Origin: Opitutia bacterium
GTDB taxonomy: Bacteria; Verrucomicrobiota; Verrucomicrobiia; Opitutales; Opitutaceae
Length of the DNA: 36,192 bases
Reading direction: 5' to 3'
Assembly: GCA_016199925.1 (NCBI GenBank)
Contig: JACQFT010000038.1
Span: 1-36,192, forward strand
Every line of letters begins with the position of its first letter. Position 1 is the first letter of the stretch. Below the pieces are notes generated by a model. The model was not told where the DNA came from. It saw only the letters and a program-made list of their open reading frames with translations, and did not search any database. The position numbers and the translations under genes are program-made. Shown piece after piece: positions 8,489-17,403 of the stretch.

Positions 8489-9904
8489 ATGATCAAAGTC
8501 AGTCTCGTCTCCCTCGGTTGCGCCAAGAATCTCGTCGATAGCGAGATCATGATCGGCCATCTCCACGCGGCCGGCATGAGCGTGATCCCCGACGCCGAGA
8601 AGGCCGACGTGGTGATCGTCAACACCTGCTCGTTCATCGACTCGTCGAAGGAAGAATCGATCAACGCCATCCTCGAGGCGCACAAGGGCAAGGGCATGCG
8701 CAAGCGCCACGCGCAGCAGAAACTCATCGTCGCCGGCTGCATGGCGCAGCGTTTCTCGAAGGACTTGTCCGGCTCGCTCAACCAGGAAGTCGACGCCTTC
8801 ATCGGACTCGACCAAGTCACCAAGGTCGCGCCGATCATCGAGGAAATCTACGCCAAGGAACGCGGCGCGAAGGAAGCGCCCGCGTCGTTCGTCACGCCGC
8901 GCTCGACTTACATCCCCGACTATCACACGCCGCGCTTCCGGCTCACGCCGCGCCATTTCGCCTACATCAAGATCGCCGAGGGCTGCAACCACCCGTGCAC
9001 GTTCTGCATCATCCCGCAGATTCGCGGCCGGCACCGCAGCCGCACCGTCGAGAGCGTCGTCGCCGAGGCGCGCCAGCTCGTCAAGGAGGGCGTCAAGGAG
9101 CTCAACCTGATTTCGCAGGACACCACTTTCTTCGGCATGGACACCTGGGAGCAGCGCCCGAATCCGCGCACGCCCGTCGATTCCTCACGCGGCACCGCGC
9201 TCACGACTCTCCTCCGCGAACTCAACGCCATCGAGGGCGATTTCTGGATTCGCCTCCTCTACACGCACCCGGCCCATTGGAGCGACGAGCTCATCAAGAC
9301 CATCGCCGAGTGCCCGAAGGTCGCACGCTACATCGACATTCCGCTCCAGCACATCTCCGACCACATGCTCGGCCGGATGCAACGCGAGACGAGCGGCGCC
9401 TATATCCGCGATCTCATCCAGCGCATCCGCGCCGGCATCCCCGGCATCGCCATCCGCACGACCTTCATCGTCGGCTTCCCCGGCGAAACCGAGGCCGATG
9501 TCGACGAACTCTGCGCCTTCATCAAGGAAGCGAAGTTCGAGCGCCTCGGCGTTTTCCGCTACTCGCAGGAAGAAGGCACCCGCGCCGCCAAGATGGAGGA
9601 GCAGATTCCCGCCAAGGTGAAGGAAGCCCGCTGGCACCGCACCATGGCGCTCCAACAGGAGATCGCCCGCGAAGTTTCCAAATCCTACGTCGGCCGCACG
9701 CTCAAGGTGCTCGTCGACGAAGCCGGCGTAGCCCGCGGTGAAGCCGATGCCCCCGACATCGACGGCCGCGTCTACCTCGCGCGCGCGCATCCCGTGAGCG
9801 AGTTCGCCGAAGTCGCCATCACCGGCTACCACGACTACGATCTGCTCGCCTTGCCGAAGGGCGCCCGGCCCGCCGAATACAAAGTCGCCAAGCAGGCGCA
9901 GTGA
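8489..9904 (+). CDS. rimO: Ribosomal protein S12 methylthiotransferase
   Basis: MIKVSLVSLGCAKNLVDSEIMIGHL...VNTCSFIDSSKEESINAI...AEGCNHPCTFCIIPQIRGRHRSR...ELNLISQDTTFFG...FPGETEADVDEL. Confidence 0.94.
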   Translation: MIKVSLVSLGCAKNLVDSEIMIGHLHAAGMSVIPDAEKADVVIVNTCSFIDSSKEESINAILEAHKGKGMRKRHAQQKLIVAGCMAQRFSKDLSGSLNQEVDAFIGLDQVTKVAPIIEEIYAKERGAKEAPASFVTPRSTYIPDYHTPRFRLTPRHFAYIKIAEGCNHPCTFCIIPQIRGRHRSRTVESVVAEARQLVKEGVKELNLISQDTTFFGMDTWEQRPNPRTPVDSSRGTALTTLLRELNAIEGDFWIRLLYTHPAHWSDELIKTIAECPKVARYIDIPLQHISDHMLGRMQRETSGAYIRDLIQRIRAGIPGIAIRTTFIVGFPGETEADVDELCAFIKEAKFERLGVFRYSQEEGTRAAKMEEQIPAKVKEARWHRTMALQQEIAREVSKSYVGRTLKVLVDEAGVARGEADAPDIDGRVYLARAHPVSEFAEVAITGYHDYDLLALPKGARPAEYKVAKQAQ

Positions 9905-9998
9905 CGACGGTGGTCCGATGCAGCGCGGCGCTTGGGCCGCGAGCTTCGTCCCGGCCCGCGAGTCTCCGTCCTCGGGCGCGGCGAACTCGCGCAGCGCC

Positions 9999-11486
9999 CT
10001 ACCCGCCGGCCGCCCGCACGAACTCTCCGATGATGCCGCCGAACGAGCCGTTCGTGAAAAAGACCACGAGCCTCGGCCTGCCCGTCACCGGCAGTGTGTG
10101 CGCCGCGAGTTGCTCCAACACCGCCGCGTTCGTCGGTGCCGCGTGCGCGCCGACGCCCTGCGCGGCGAGGAGTTCGCACACCGCGGCCGGATCGAACCGC
10201 TCGTCGGGCTTGATCCGCTCGGCGCGGTTGACTGCGCCGACAAAGACTTCATCCGCGAGCGCGAGCGCCCGCAGGAAGCCCGCTTGCATCGCCCGGGAAC
10301 ACGCCGTGTTGCTGCGCGGCTCAAACACCGCCGTGAGCACCCGGTCGGGAAACCGGTTCCGGAGCGACTGCAGCGTCTCGGCCAGCGCCGTCGGGTGATG
10401 GCCGAAATCCTCGACGATCTTGAGCTGCGGCGTGTCCAGCAGCAGTTCCTGCCGGCGTCTCACCCCGCGGAATTTCGCGAGGGCCGCAAGATTCAGCGCC
10501 GTCGGCTCTGCGACCGGTAGGGCGAATCCTCCGGATGTGCCGCGATTGACCGACGGCTCACCGGGACGGTTCGCCCGACCCTCAAGCGCCAGCCCCGCGG
10601 CGCAGGCCGCCATTGCGGCGTTGCGGGCGTTGAAGAGTCCGGACTGCGTCCACTGCACCTCGGTCCAGAGCGCGCCCCGCCAGAGCAACTTGAAACTCGC
10701 GCCGGCCGCCGTCTCGGCAAAATCGGCGATGCGCAGGTCGTTGCCCTCGCCGGTGCCCACGCGAACGACGCGCGTCCAGCCGAGCGGGCCGAGCGCGGCG
10801 AGGTTGGCGTCGTCGCCGTTGAGCACGATCCAGCCGTTGCGCGGCACGATGCGCGTCAGGTGGAAAAACGTTCGCTGCACGTCCTGCAGGTCGCGGAAGA
10901 TGTCGACGTGGTCGAACTCAAGATTGTTCAGCACCGCGATGTGCGGCGCGTAGTGGATGAACTTGCTGCGCTTGTCGAAGAACGCGCTGTCGTATTCGTC
11001 GCCCTCGATCACGAACGGATCGGCCGCCGTTCCGAGATGGCTGCCGACGGGCGGGTCCCGCGGCACGCCGCCGATGAGAAAACCCGGATCGCGGCCGTTC
11101 TCGCGCAGGAGAAACGCCGTGAGCGCCGTCGTGGTCGTCTTGCCGTGCGTGCCAGCGATAACGACATTCTTGCGGCCCTTGAGCACGAAATCCGCGAGCA
11201 ACGCCGGCAGCGACGTGAAGGGGAACGCGCGCGTGTCGAGCAGCCACTCGACCTCGGGATTGCCGCGTGACATGGCGTTGCCGATGACGACGAGGTCGGG
11301 CGCGAGTTGCGCCAGCCGCGCGGCGTCGTAACCCTCGTGCAGGGTGATGCCAGCCTGCGCGAGCACCATGCTCATCGGCGGATAGACGCCGGTGTCGGCG
11401 CCGAGCACCTCGTGCCCGGCCGCGCGCGCGAGCAACGCCGCGTTGCCCATCGCCGTCCCGCAAATGCCCATGAAGTAGATTTTCAT
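9999..11486 (-). CDS. mpl: UDP-N-acetylmuramate:L-alanyl-gamma-D-glutamyl-meso-diaminopimelate ligase
   Basis: MKIYFMGICGTAMGNAALLARAAGHEVLGADTGVYPPMSMVLAQAGI...VVIAGTHGKTTTTALTAFLL...VIEGDEYDSAFFDKRSKFIHY...LNNLEFDHVDIF. Confidence 0.9.
   Translation of the reverse strand: MKIYFMGICGTAMGNAALLARAAGHEVLGADTGVYPPMSMVLAQAGITLHEGYDAARLAQLAPDLVVIGNAMSRGNPEVEWLLDTRAFPFTSLPALLADFVLKGRKNVVIAGTHGKTTTTALTAFLLRENGRDPGFLIGGVPRDPPVGSHLGTAADPFVIEGDEYDSAFFDKRSKFIHYAPHIAVLNNLEFDHVDIFRDLQDVQRTFFHLTRIVPRNGWIVLNGDDANLAALGPLGWTRVVRVGTGEGNDLRIADFAETAAGASFKLLWRGALWTEVQWTQSGLFNARNAAMAACAAGLALEGRANRPGEPSVNRGTSGGFALPVAEPTALNLAALAKFRGVRRRQELLLDTPQLKIVEDFGHHPTALAETLQSLRNRFPDRVLTAVFEPRSNTACSRAMQAGFLRALALADEVFVGAVNRAERIKPDERFDPAAVCELLAAQGVGAHAAPTNAAVLEQLAAHTLPVTGRPRLVVFFTNGSFGGIIGEFVRAAGG
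10516..10580. repeat. 65-bp palindromic element inside the mpl coding sequence
   Basis: Ends GGTAGGGCGAA/TTCGCCCGACC are inverted repeats; core (minus strand) GCCGTCGGTCAATCGCGGCAC matches the intergenic element at 17330-17395. Confidence 0.7.
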
Positions 11487-11597
11487 TTCAGTCGCTATGC
11501 GGGGCAACGTTGGCGGCCGCGACGCGCTATGGAAAGCCCGGAAACTCGCGCCGGGACGTCTCTTTTTTTCCGCGGCCCGGCCGGCGAACCGCCCCGT

Positions 11598-12197
11598 TCA
11601 GAACCGCGCGGCCTCAAAGCTCCAGAACGCCGGCTCGCTGCGCAGCGGCCGGATTTGCCGGCTAACCGGATCCAGCACGAACGTGCCCTTCTCGGTGGCG
11701 ACCACGAGGCAGTCGTGGGCCTCGCCCGCCGCGATGCCGCCCCACGGTTGCCTGAGCTTCACCCGGATCAAGCCGAGCGCCGGCGCGGCTTCGACCTTTT
11801 CGTCATGCCGAGTCAACGACAGCGACACGAACACCCGCAGCACCCGGATCGCGCGGTCACTCTGAAACCCGTCCTCTTGCAGACTTTGGGGGCTGAATCC
11901 GTGGACCGCGACCATCGCTTCATACCAATCCAGCAATGTCGGCAGCGCGGCGTGCTCGACCAGGATATAGTTCTCGTCGGACATCAGGGCGAAATGCGCC
12001 CCGGCGCCGATCAGGCGGGCATACAGCGCGGACTTCGGCAGCATGATCGAGGCCCGCGTGTCCGGCGCCGACGCCCACGCGGTTACCCGACGGTAGGGCA
12101 CGACCGGCCAGTCGACCGTGGCGCCAAACGGGCTGGAGCAACCTCCCGCGAACAGGATCGCGCCGAGTAACAGCAGGGCTTTGAGACGCGCGGGCAT
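11598..12197 (-). CDS. Lipoprotein, paralog of the 12207-12866 product, degenerate transglutaminase-like
   Basis: LLLLGAILFAGGCSS lipobox; C-terminal GEAHDCLVVATEKGTFVLDP parallels the neighbour's GALHEVVLVATDRGLFVVEP. Confidence 0.65.
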   Translation of the reverse strand: MPARLKALLLLGAILFAGGCSSPFGATVDWPVVPYRRVTAWASAPDTRASIMLPKSALYARLIGAGAHFALMSDENYILVEHAALPTLLDWYEAMVAVHGFSPQSLQEDGFQSDRAIRVLRVFVSLSLTRHDEKVEAAPALGLIRVKLRQPWGGIAAGEAHDCLVVATEKGTFVLDPVSRQIRPLRSEPAFWSFEAARF

Positions 12198-12206
12198 CGG
12201 GTCACC

Positions 12207-12866
12207 TCAGTTCAGCACCAGCCAGCGCAGATGCGCCCGGTTCGGATAATTTTCCAATTCGACCATCCGGCCGTCTTGCGGCTCGACCACGAACAAGCCG
12301 CGGTCGGTGGCGACCAACACGACTTCGTGCAGCGCCCCGGCGCCCACGTTGGCCCAGGCCTCCGCTTGGTGCACCACCAACCGGCCGACGAGCGCCGGGC
12401 TCGACTGGGCGCCCGCCCGCAGCATCGCGAGGTCAACGAACGCCACCATGCCGAGACTGTAATCATCGCAATCCAGCAGCTCCGCCTGAAATTCATGGTC
12501 GAACTTCCATCGAAAATGCCGCTGCCATTCGAGGAACCGGCGCAGCCAACCGTGATCGAGCACCACGAACTCACGGCTCCGGTGCCGCACGATCGGCCAA
12601 TTCGCGCCGGCGGCAGTGAAGCGGGCCCGCACCTGATCGAGCGTCAGCACGGCGGACTTGCCCGCCGCCGCTTCAAACGCGGGAATTTCTGGCACGGTCC
12701 GGTGCTTGGGGCGCCAGTCCGCCGCATGCGGGACCAGCCCCTCGGTCCCGGCGAAGGCCGCACTGCGCAGAGTCGGAGATACCGTCAGTAAGAGCGCGAG
12801 CAGCACGAGCGGCCGAATTCCGCGCAACGCCGCAACGCGCGGCGAGAGGGTTTGCCGGGCGTTCAC
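12207..12866 (-). CDS. Secreted transglutaminase-like cysteine peptidase candidate
   Basis: Signal-like N-terminus; LLDCDDYSLGMVAFVDLAMLRAG...GALHEVVLVATDRGLFVVEPQ: Cys/His/Glu order resembling BTLCP (PF06035-type) enzymes. Confidence 0.6.
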   Translation of the reverse strand: MNARQTLSPRVAALRGIRPLVLLALLLTVSPTLRSAAFAGTEGLVPHAADWRPKHRTVPEIPAFEAAAGKSAVLTLDQVRARFTAAGANWPIVRHRSREFVVLDHGWLRRFLEWQRHFRWKFDHEFQAELLDCDDYSLGMVAFVDLAMLRAGAQSSPALVGRLVVHQAEAWANVGAGALHEVVLVATDRGLFVVEPQDGRMVELENYPNRAHLRWLVLN

Positions 12867-12997
12867 AGGAGCGCAGCAGTCAGGATGGCAGAGGACATGG
12901 TGGAAATGCTCGCTGATCGAATCAGTCGCGCTCCGATTACGCGACTGTGCATTTCAACGGATGCGACCGCTCGCCGGGCGGCGGCGCCGGCAGGACC

Positions 12998-15232
12998 TCA
13001 AGTCAGGCTCATCGGGTCCACGTCAAGAACCTGAGAAACGTCGTCGGGCCAGGTAAACTCGTTCTGCATCTTCACGAGCTCGGGCACGAACGCCGTCACA
13101 CGCGCGACGAAATACCAGACTTGGTAGCGATACTCGTCCTTCACCTTCTCGATCGGCGCGGGCGTCGGGCCGCGGATTTCCACGGCGGCGCCGAAGGTCT
13201 TCTCGACCCGCTTCACCCACTGGTCGGCGTAGAACTGGATCTTCTCCGGATTCCGCCCGCGGAAAAGGTGGTGCACGAGGTGGCGATACGGCGGGTAGTT
13301 GAATTTCTTGCGCATCCCCAGCTCGGCCTCGGCGAAACCGTCAAAGTCGGCGTGCCGCGCGAACTGAATCGCCTCGGCCTTGGGCGTAAACGTCTGCACG
13401 ACGACTTCGCCCGTGCGGTCGCCGCGCCCCGCGCGACCCGCCACCTGCACGAGCAGTTGAAAGGTGCGCTCGTTCGCGCGAAAATCCGGCACGTGCATCG
13501 ACAGGTCGGCGTCGACGAGGCCGACGAGCGTGACGTTGGGAAAGTCGAGCCCCTTGCCGATCATCTGCGTGCCGATGAGCACGTCGATCTTGCCGGCGCG
13601 AAAATCATTCAGGATTTGGCGGAAGCGGTTCTTCTTCGACATCGTGTCGGTGTCGACCCGCTCCAGCCGCGCGCGCGGCAGCACGCGCCGCACGGCCTCC
13701 TCGATGCGCTGCGTGCCAAGCCCGCGCCAGCGGATGTCGGGTGCCGCGCATTTCGGGCAAACCGCCGGCGCGCCGCGCTCGTGGCCGCAAAGGTGGCACT
13801 TCAGCGTCTCGTCGGCGCGGTGGTAGGTCAGCGTCACGCTGCAATGCGGGCACTCCTCCACGTGGCCGCATTTCCGGCACAGCATGCTCGACGAATAGCC
13901 GCGGCGGTTGATGAAAAGGATCGTCTGCTCCTTGCGCTCGAAACGCTGGTGCATGTGGTCGACGAGCAGCCGCGACAGCGTGACGAGCCCGCGCTGGCGC
14001 ATGAGCTCGATGCGCATGTCCACGATCTGGATGTCGGGCATCTTCTTGTCGTCGACGCGGCGCAGCAGGCGGTTGATCTGGTATTTGCCGGCACGCACGT
14101 TGACGACCGACTCGAGCGACGGCGTCGCCGAGCCGAGCAGGCAAACGGCATTGGCCAACTTCGCGCGATAGACGGCGACATCGCGGCCGTGGTAGCGCGG
14201 AGTCTCGTCCTGCTTGTAAGCGGGCTCGTGTTCCTCGTCGACGACGATGAGCCGCAGATCATGCACCGGCGCAAAGACCGCCGAGCGCGCGCCGACCACC
14301 ACCCGCGCCTGCCCCGACGCGAGCGCCTGCCAGCCGTCGAGCCGCTCGCCTTCGCTGAGACGGCTGTGCCAGACGACGGTCTGGTGTCCGGCCGCCTCGA
14401 AGCGCCCGCGCAACCGCGACACCGTCTGCGGCGTGAGCGCGACTTCCGGCACGAGGTAGATCGCGCTGCCGCCCGCCGCGAGCACCTCCTCGACGGCACG
14501 CAGATAAACCTCGGTCTTGCCCGAGCCCGTGACGCCGTGCAGCAGATGCACCGCGAACTTTTCGCGCGCGAGACTCGCGTGAACCGAATCGACCGCGGCG
14601 GCCTGCTCCTCGTTGAGCTTCGGCGGCAACCCGGTGACGATCTCGCCGCCGCCGCTCAGGCTGTCGGCGTAGGCCACGCGCTCGACGTGCCTGGTCTCCT
14701 CGCGCACGAAGCCGCGTTTGATGAGCGCCGCCGCAACGGCAGCGGTGCAATCGAGGCGCGAGAGCACGAGCGATTTCTTCGCCGGCTTGAACTGCTGCCG
14801 GAGAAATTCGCAGAGCCGCGCCTGCTGCGGCGCTTTTTTGCGGAACGCCGCCAGCTCGTCGGCCGTCAGCGTGCGCGCAAGCGAAAGATACTTCTCCTCT
14901 TTCACGTTGGCCTCGCCGCGCACGGCGGCGGGAATCATCGCCTCGAACACCGACTCCATGCGCGCCGCATAGTAGGCGTGCATCCATTTCGCCAGCGCGA
15001 GCAGATCGGGCGTCAACGCCGGGAACGCATGCAGCGCCGCCGTGACGAGTTTCAATTTCTCCGGCGCGCAGTCCGGGATGGCATCCACCTCGACCACGAT
15101 CGCGAGCTTCTGGCGGTTGACGATGGGCACGCGGACGAGCGACCCCGGCCGCACATCCGCGCGCAGCGACGCCGGCACGCGGTAGTGCAGCAGCTTGTCA
15201 AAGCCCGCCATCGGTTGGACGCCCACAATCAT
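12998..15232 (-). CDS. priA: Primosomal protein N' (replication restart helicase)
   Basis: LLHGVTGSGKTEVYLRAVEEVLAAGGSAIYLVPEVALTPQTVSRLRGRF...VVDEEHEPAYKQDETPRYHGRDVA...LCRKCGHVEECPHCSVTLTYHRADETLKCHLCGHE. Confidence 0.94.
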   Translation of the reverse strand: MIVGVQPMAGFDKLLHYRVPASLRADVRPGSLVRVPIVNRQKLAIVVEVDAIPDCAPEKLKLVTAALHAFPALTPDLLALAKWMHAYYAARMESVFEAMIPAAVRGEANVKEEKYLSLARTLTADELAAFRKKAPQQARLCEFLRQQFKPAKKSLVLSRLDCTAAVAAALIKRGFVREETRHVERVAYADSLSGGGEIVTGLPPKLNEEQAAAVDSVHASLAREKFAVHLLHGVTGSGKTEVYLRAVEEVLAAGGSAIYLVPEVALTPQTVSRLRGRFEAAGHQTVVWHSRLSEGERLDGWQALASGQARVVVGARSAVFAPVHDLRLIVVDEEHEPAYKQDETPRYHGRDVAVYRAKLANAVCLLGSATPSLESVVNVRAGKYQINRLLRRVDDKKMPDIQIVDMRIELMRQRGLVTLSRLLVDHMHQRFERKEQTILFINRRGYSSSMLCRKCGHVEECPHCSVTLTYHRADETLKCHLCGHERGAPAVCPKCAAPDIRWRGLGTQRIEEAVRRVLPRARLERVDTDTMSKKNRFRQILNDFRAGKIDVLIGTQMIGKGLDFPNVTLVGLVDADLSMHVPDFRANERTFQLLVQVAGRAGRGDRTGEVVVQTFTPKAEAIQFARHADFDGFAEAELGMRKKFNYPPYRHLVHHLFRGRNPEKIQFYADQWVKRVEKTFGAAVEIRGPTPAPIEKVKDEYRYQVWYFVARVTAFVPELVKMQNEFTWPDDVSQVLDVDPMSLT

Positions 15233-15321
15233 CGCGCCATGTGACGCGGCGTGCCGCGGCGTGGCAACGAGTTTTCGGCCAACGCCAGCGTGTCGCGCCC
15301 ACGACGGATTCTTCGTCTGTC

Positions 15322-15391
15322 GTAGCGGCCGGCGTCCCTGCCTGCTGTGCTCTCGCGACCGAACTCGGCAGGCAGGGACGCCTGCCGCTAC
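15322..15391. repeat. 70-bp palindromic element, 24-bp arms
   Basis: GTAGCGGCCGGCGTCCCTGCCTGC ... GCAGGCAGGGACGCCTGCCGCTAC; arms match 23/24 around a 22-nt centre. Confidence 0.8.
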
Positions 15392-15469
15392 TGGGAACCA
15401 TCGCGCCCTCGCGCTCCGGGAAGAACAGATGGGTTGACAGGCGGAAAACGGCCAAGCGACACTGCCCCC

Positions 15470-15937
15470 GTGAGCGTCGAAGCCTCCCGCGAAAAATTCA
15501 AAACCAGCCTGACCCAGAAGGGCCTTCGCGTGACCAGCCAGCGACTGGCCATCTTTGAGGCGGCCTTCGCGCGCAAGGAGCATTTCACCGCCGAACAGCT
15601 CCTCAAGCATGCCAAGGCCATCGACGACTCGGTCTCGCGCGCGACCGTCTATCGCACACTGCCGCTGATGGTCGAGAGTCACGTGCTGCGCGAAGTCGAC
15701 ATCGGCAGCGGTGAGAAATTCTATCTGCCCGACACCGGCGCGAACACTCAGGTCGCCCAGGTCGTCTGCGTCGACTGCGACAAGATTTTCGAGATCAGCG
15801 CGCCGTTCATGGAATGGTATGGCAGCACGGTTTCGCTGAAGCTCGGCCTCAAACCCGTCTCGCAGCGCCTCCAGGTCAGCGCGCAGTGCATGGCGTTTCG
15901 CCAGCACGACCGTTGCCCGAACCACGCCAAGAATTAG
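15470..15937 (+). CDS. Fur family transcriptional regulator
   Basis: LTQKGLRVTSQRLAIFEAAFARKEHFTAEQLLKHAKAIDDSVSRATVYRTLPLMVESHVLREV...CVDCDKIFEI...; GTG start proposed. Confidence 0.88.
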   Translation: MSVEASREKFKTSLTQKGLRVTSQRLAIFEAAFARKEHFTAEQLLKHAKAIDDSVSRATVYRTLPLMVESHVLREVDIGSGEKFYLPDTGANTQVAQVVCVDCDKIFEISAPFMEWYGSTVSLKLGLKPVSQRLQVSAQCMAFRQHDRCPNHAKN

Positions 15938-15938
15938 C

Positions 15939-16313
15939 ATGGCCAAGACCACGAAACACGATCCCGCCTATGAGATCGCTTTCTACGAGCGCGTGCTGCG
16001 CCGTTGCCCGGATTATGTCGAGGTCGTGGAGCTGCTCGGCGGCCTCTACACCAAGACCGGCCGTATCGCCGCCGGCCTGCGCATGGACCGCAAGCTCGTG
16101 CGCCTGCAGCCGGCGAACCCGACCGCGCACTACAACCTGGCGTGCAGCCTCGCGCTGAGCCAGAAGCGCACCGATGCGCTGCGCGCCCTCCGCGCCGCCA
16201 TCACGCTCGGCTACTCCGACCGCGACTGGATGGAACAGGACCCGGACCTCGAAAGCCTCAAGGGCGACCCGGAGTTCGAAATGCTCCTCGGCAAACTGAA
16301 GCCGCAGAGCTGA
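15939..16313 (+). CDS. TPR-like small protein
   Basis: AFYERVLRRCPDYVEVVELLGGLYTKTGRIAAGLRMDRKLVRLQPANPTAHYNLACSLALSQKRTDALRALRAAITLGY. Confidence 0.8.
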   Translation: MAKTTKHDPAYEIAFYERVLRRCPDYVEVVELLGGLYTKTGRIAAGLRMDRKLVRLQPANPTAHYNLACSLALSQKRTDALRALRAAITLGYSDRDWMEQDPDLESLKGDPEFEMLLGKLKPQS

Positions 16314-16318
16314 CCGCC

Positions 16319-17290
16319 GTGGCCACCTACCTCGTCACCGGAGCCGCCGGGTTCATCGCCGCGCGCACCGCCGAAATGTTGCTCGACGCCGGGCACACCG
16401 TCGTCGGCGTCGACAATCTCAACGACTACTACGACGTGCGCGTGAAACAGCACCGGCTGGCGCGACTCACGACGCGACCGAATTTCACCTTCGTGCGGCT
16501 CGACATCGAGCAGATGGCGGCGTTGGAGCCGCTGTTCGCGCGCCACCGCTTCGACGCCGTGCTGAACCTCGCGGCGCGCGCCGGCGTGCGCTACAGCATC
16601 CGGAATCCGCATGTCTATCTGACGACAAACATCAACGGCACGGTAAACATCCTCGAGTTGATGCACCGGCACGGCGTGCAGAAACACGTCATGGCGTCGT
16701 CGTCCTCGCTCTACGCCGGCCAAGCGATGCCCTTCACCGAGGACCTGCCGGTCAATGCGCCCGTGTCGCCTTACGCCGCCTCGAAGAAAGCGGCCGAGAT
16801 GATGGCCTACACCTACCATCACCTCTATCAGATCGATTCGTCCGTGCTGCGTTTCTTCACCGTCTACGGCCCCGCGGGCCGGCCGGACATGAGCCCGTTC
16901 CGCTTCACGAAGTGGATCGACGAAGGCGTGCCGCTCGAGCTCTTCGGCGACGGCACACAGGCGCGCGACTTCACCTACGTCGACGACATCGCCCGCGGCA
17001 CCATCGCGGCGCTCAAGCCGCTTGGATATGAAATCATCAACCTCGGCGGCGGCCGCGATCCGGTGATGCTGACGACGCTTATCGAGAAGCTGGAAACCCT
17101 TCTCGGCAAAAAAGCACGCTGCGACCGAAAGCCGTTTCATGTCGCCGACGTCAAGGCAACCTGGGCCGACATCACGAAGGCGAAGCGCCTGCTCGACTGG
17201 CAGCCCGAAGTCGGCCTCGACGAAGGTTTGCAGCGCAGCGTGGCATGGTATCGCGAGAACAAGAGCTGGCTGAAAGACGTGAAGCTGTGA
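16319..17290 (+). CDS. NAD-dependent epimerase, UDP-glucuronate 4-epimerase-like
   Basis: VATYLVTGAAGFIAARTAEMLLDAGHTVVGVDNLNDYYDVRVKQHRL...SSSSLYAGQAMPFTED...SPYAASKKAAEMMAYTYHHLY...LRFFTVYGPAGRPDM; GTG start. Confidence 0.9.
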   Translation: MATYLVTGAAGFIAARTAEMLLDAGHTVVGVDNLNDYYDVRVKQHRLARLTTRPNFTFVRLDIEQMAALEPLFARHRFDAVLNLAARAGVRYSIRNPHVYLTTNINGTVNILELMHRHGVQKHVMASSSSLYAGQAMPFTEDLPVNAPVSPYAASKKAAEMMAYTYHHLYQIDSSVLRFFTVYGPAGRPDMSPFRFTKWIDEGVPLELFGDGTQARDFTYVDDIARGTIAALKPLGYEIINLGGGRDPVMLTTLIEKLETLLGKKARCDRKPFHVADVKATWADITKAKRLLDWQPEVGLDEGLQRSVAWYRENKSWLKDVKL

Positions 17291-17329
17291 GCGCGGTCGT
17301 TCGAGAGCGCCGGTTGGCTTGAGACAAAC

Positions 17330-17395
17330 GTAGGGGCCGACGCTCGTCGGCGCGCCGTCGGTCGCTTGCGGCACGGCCACCAGGGCCGGCCCCAC
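17330..17395. repeat. 66-bp palindromic element, intergenic copy
   Basis: GTAGGGGCCGACGCTCGTCGGCGCGCCGTCGGTCGCTTGCGGCACGGCCACCAGGGCCGGCCCCAC; same core and same arm lengths as the element inside mpl. Confidence 0.7.
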
Positions 17396-17403
17396 ATTCG
17401 AAT

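Noticed and set aside
12947-15244. 765-aa plus-strand ORF
   Set aside because: Antisense shadow of priA; Arg/His/Leu-rich composition typical of GC-rich complement frames
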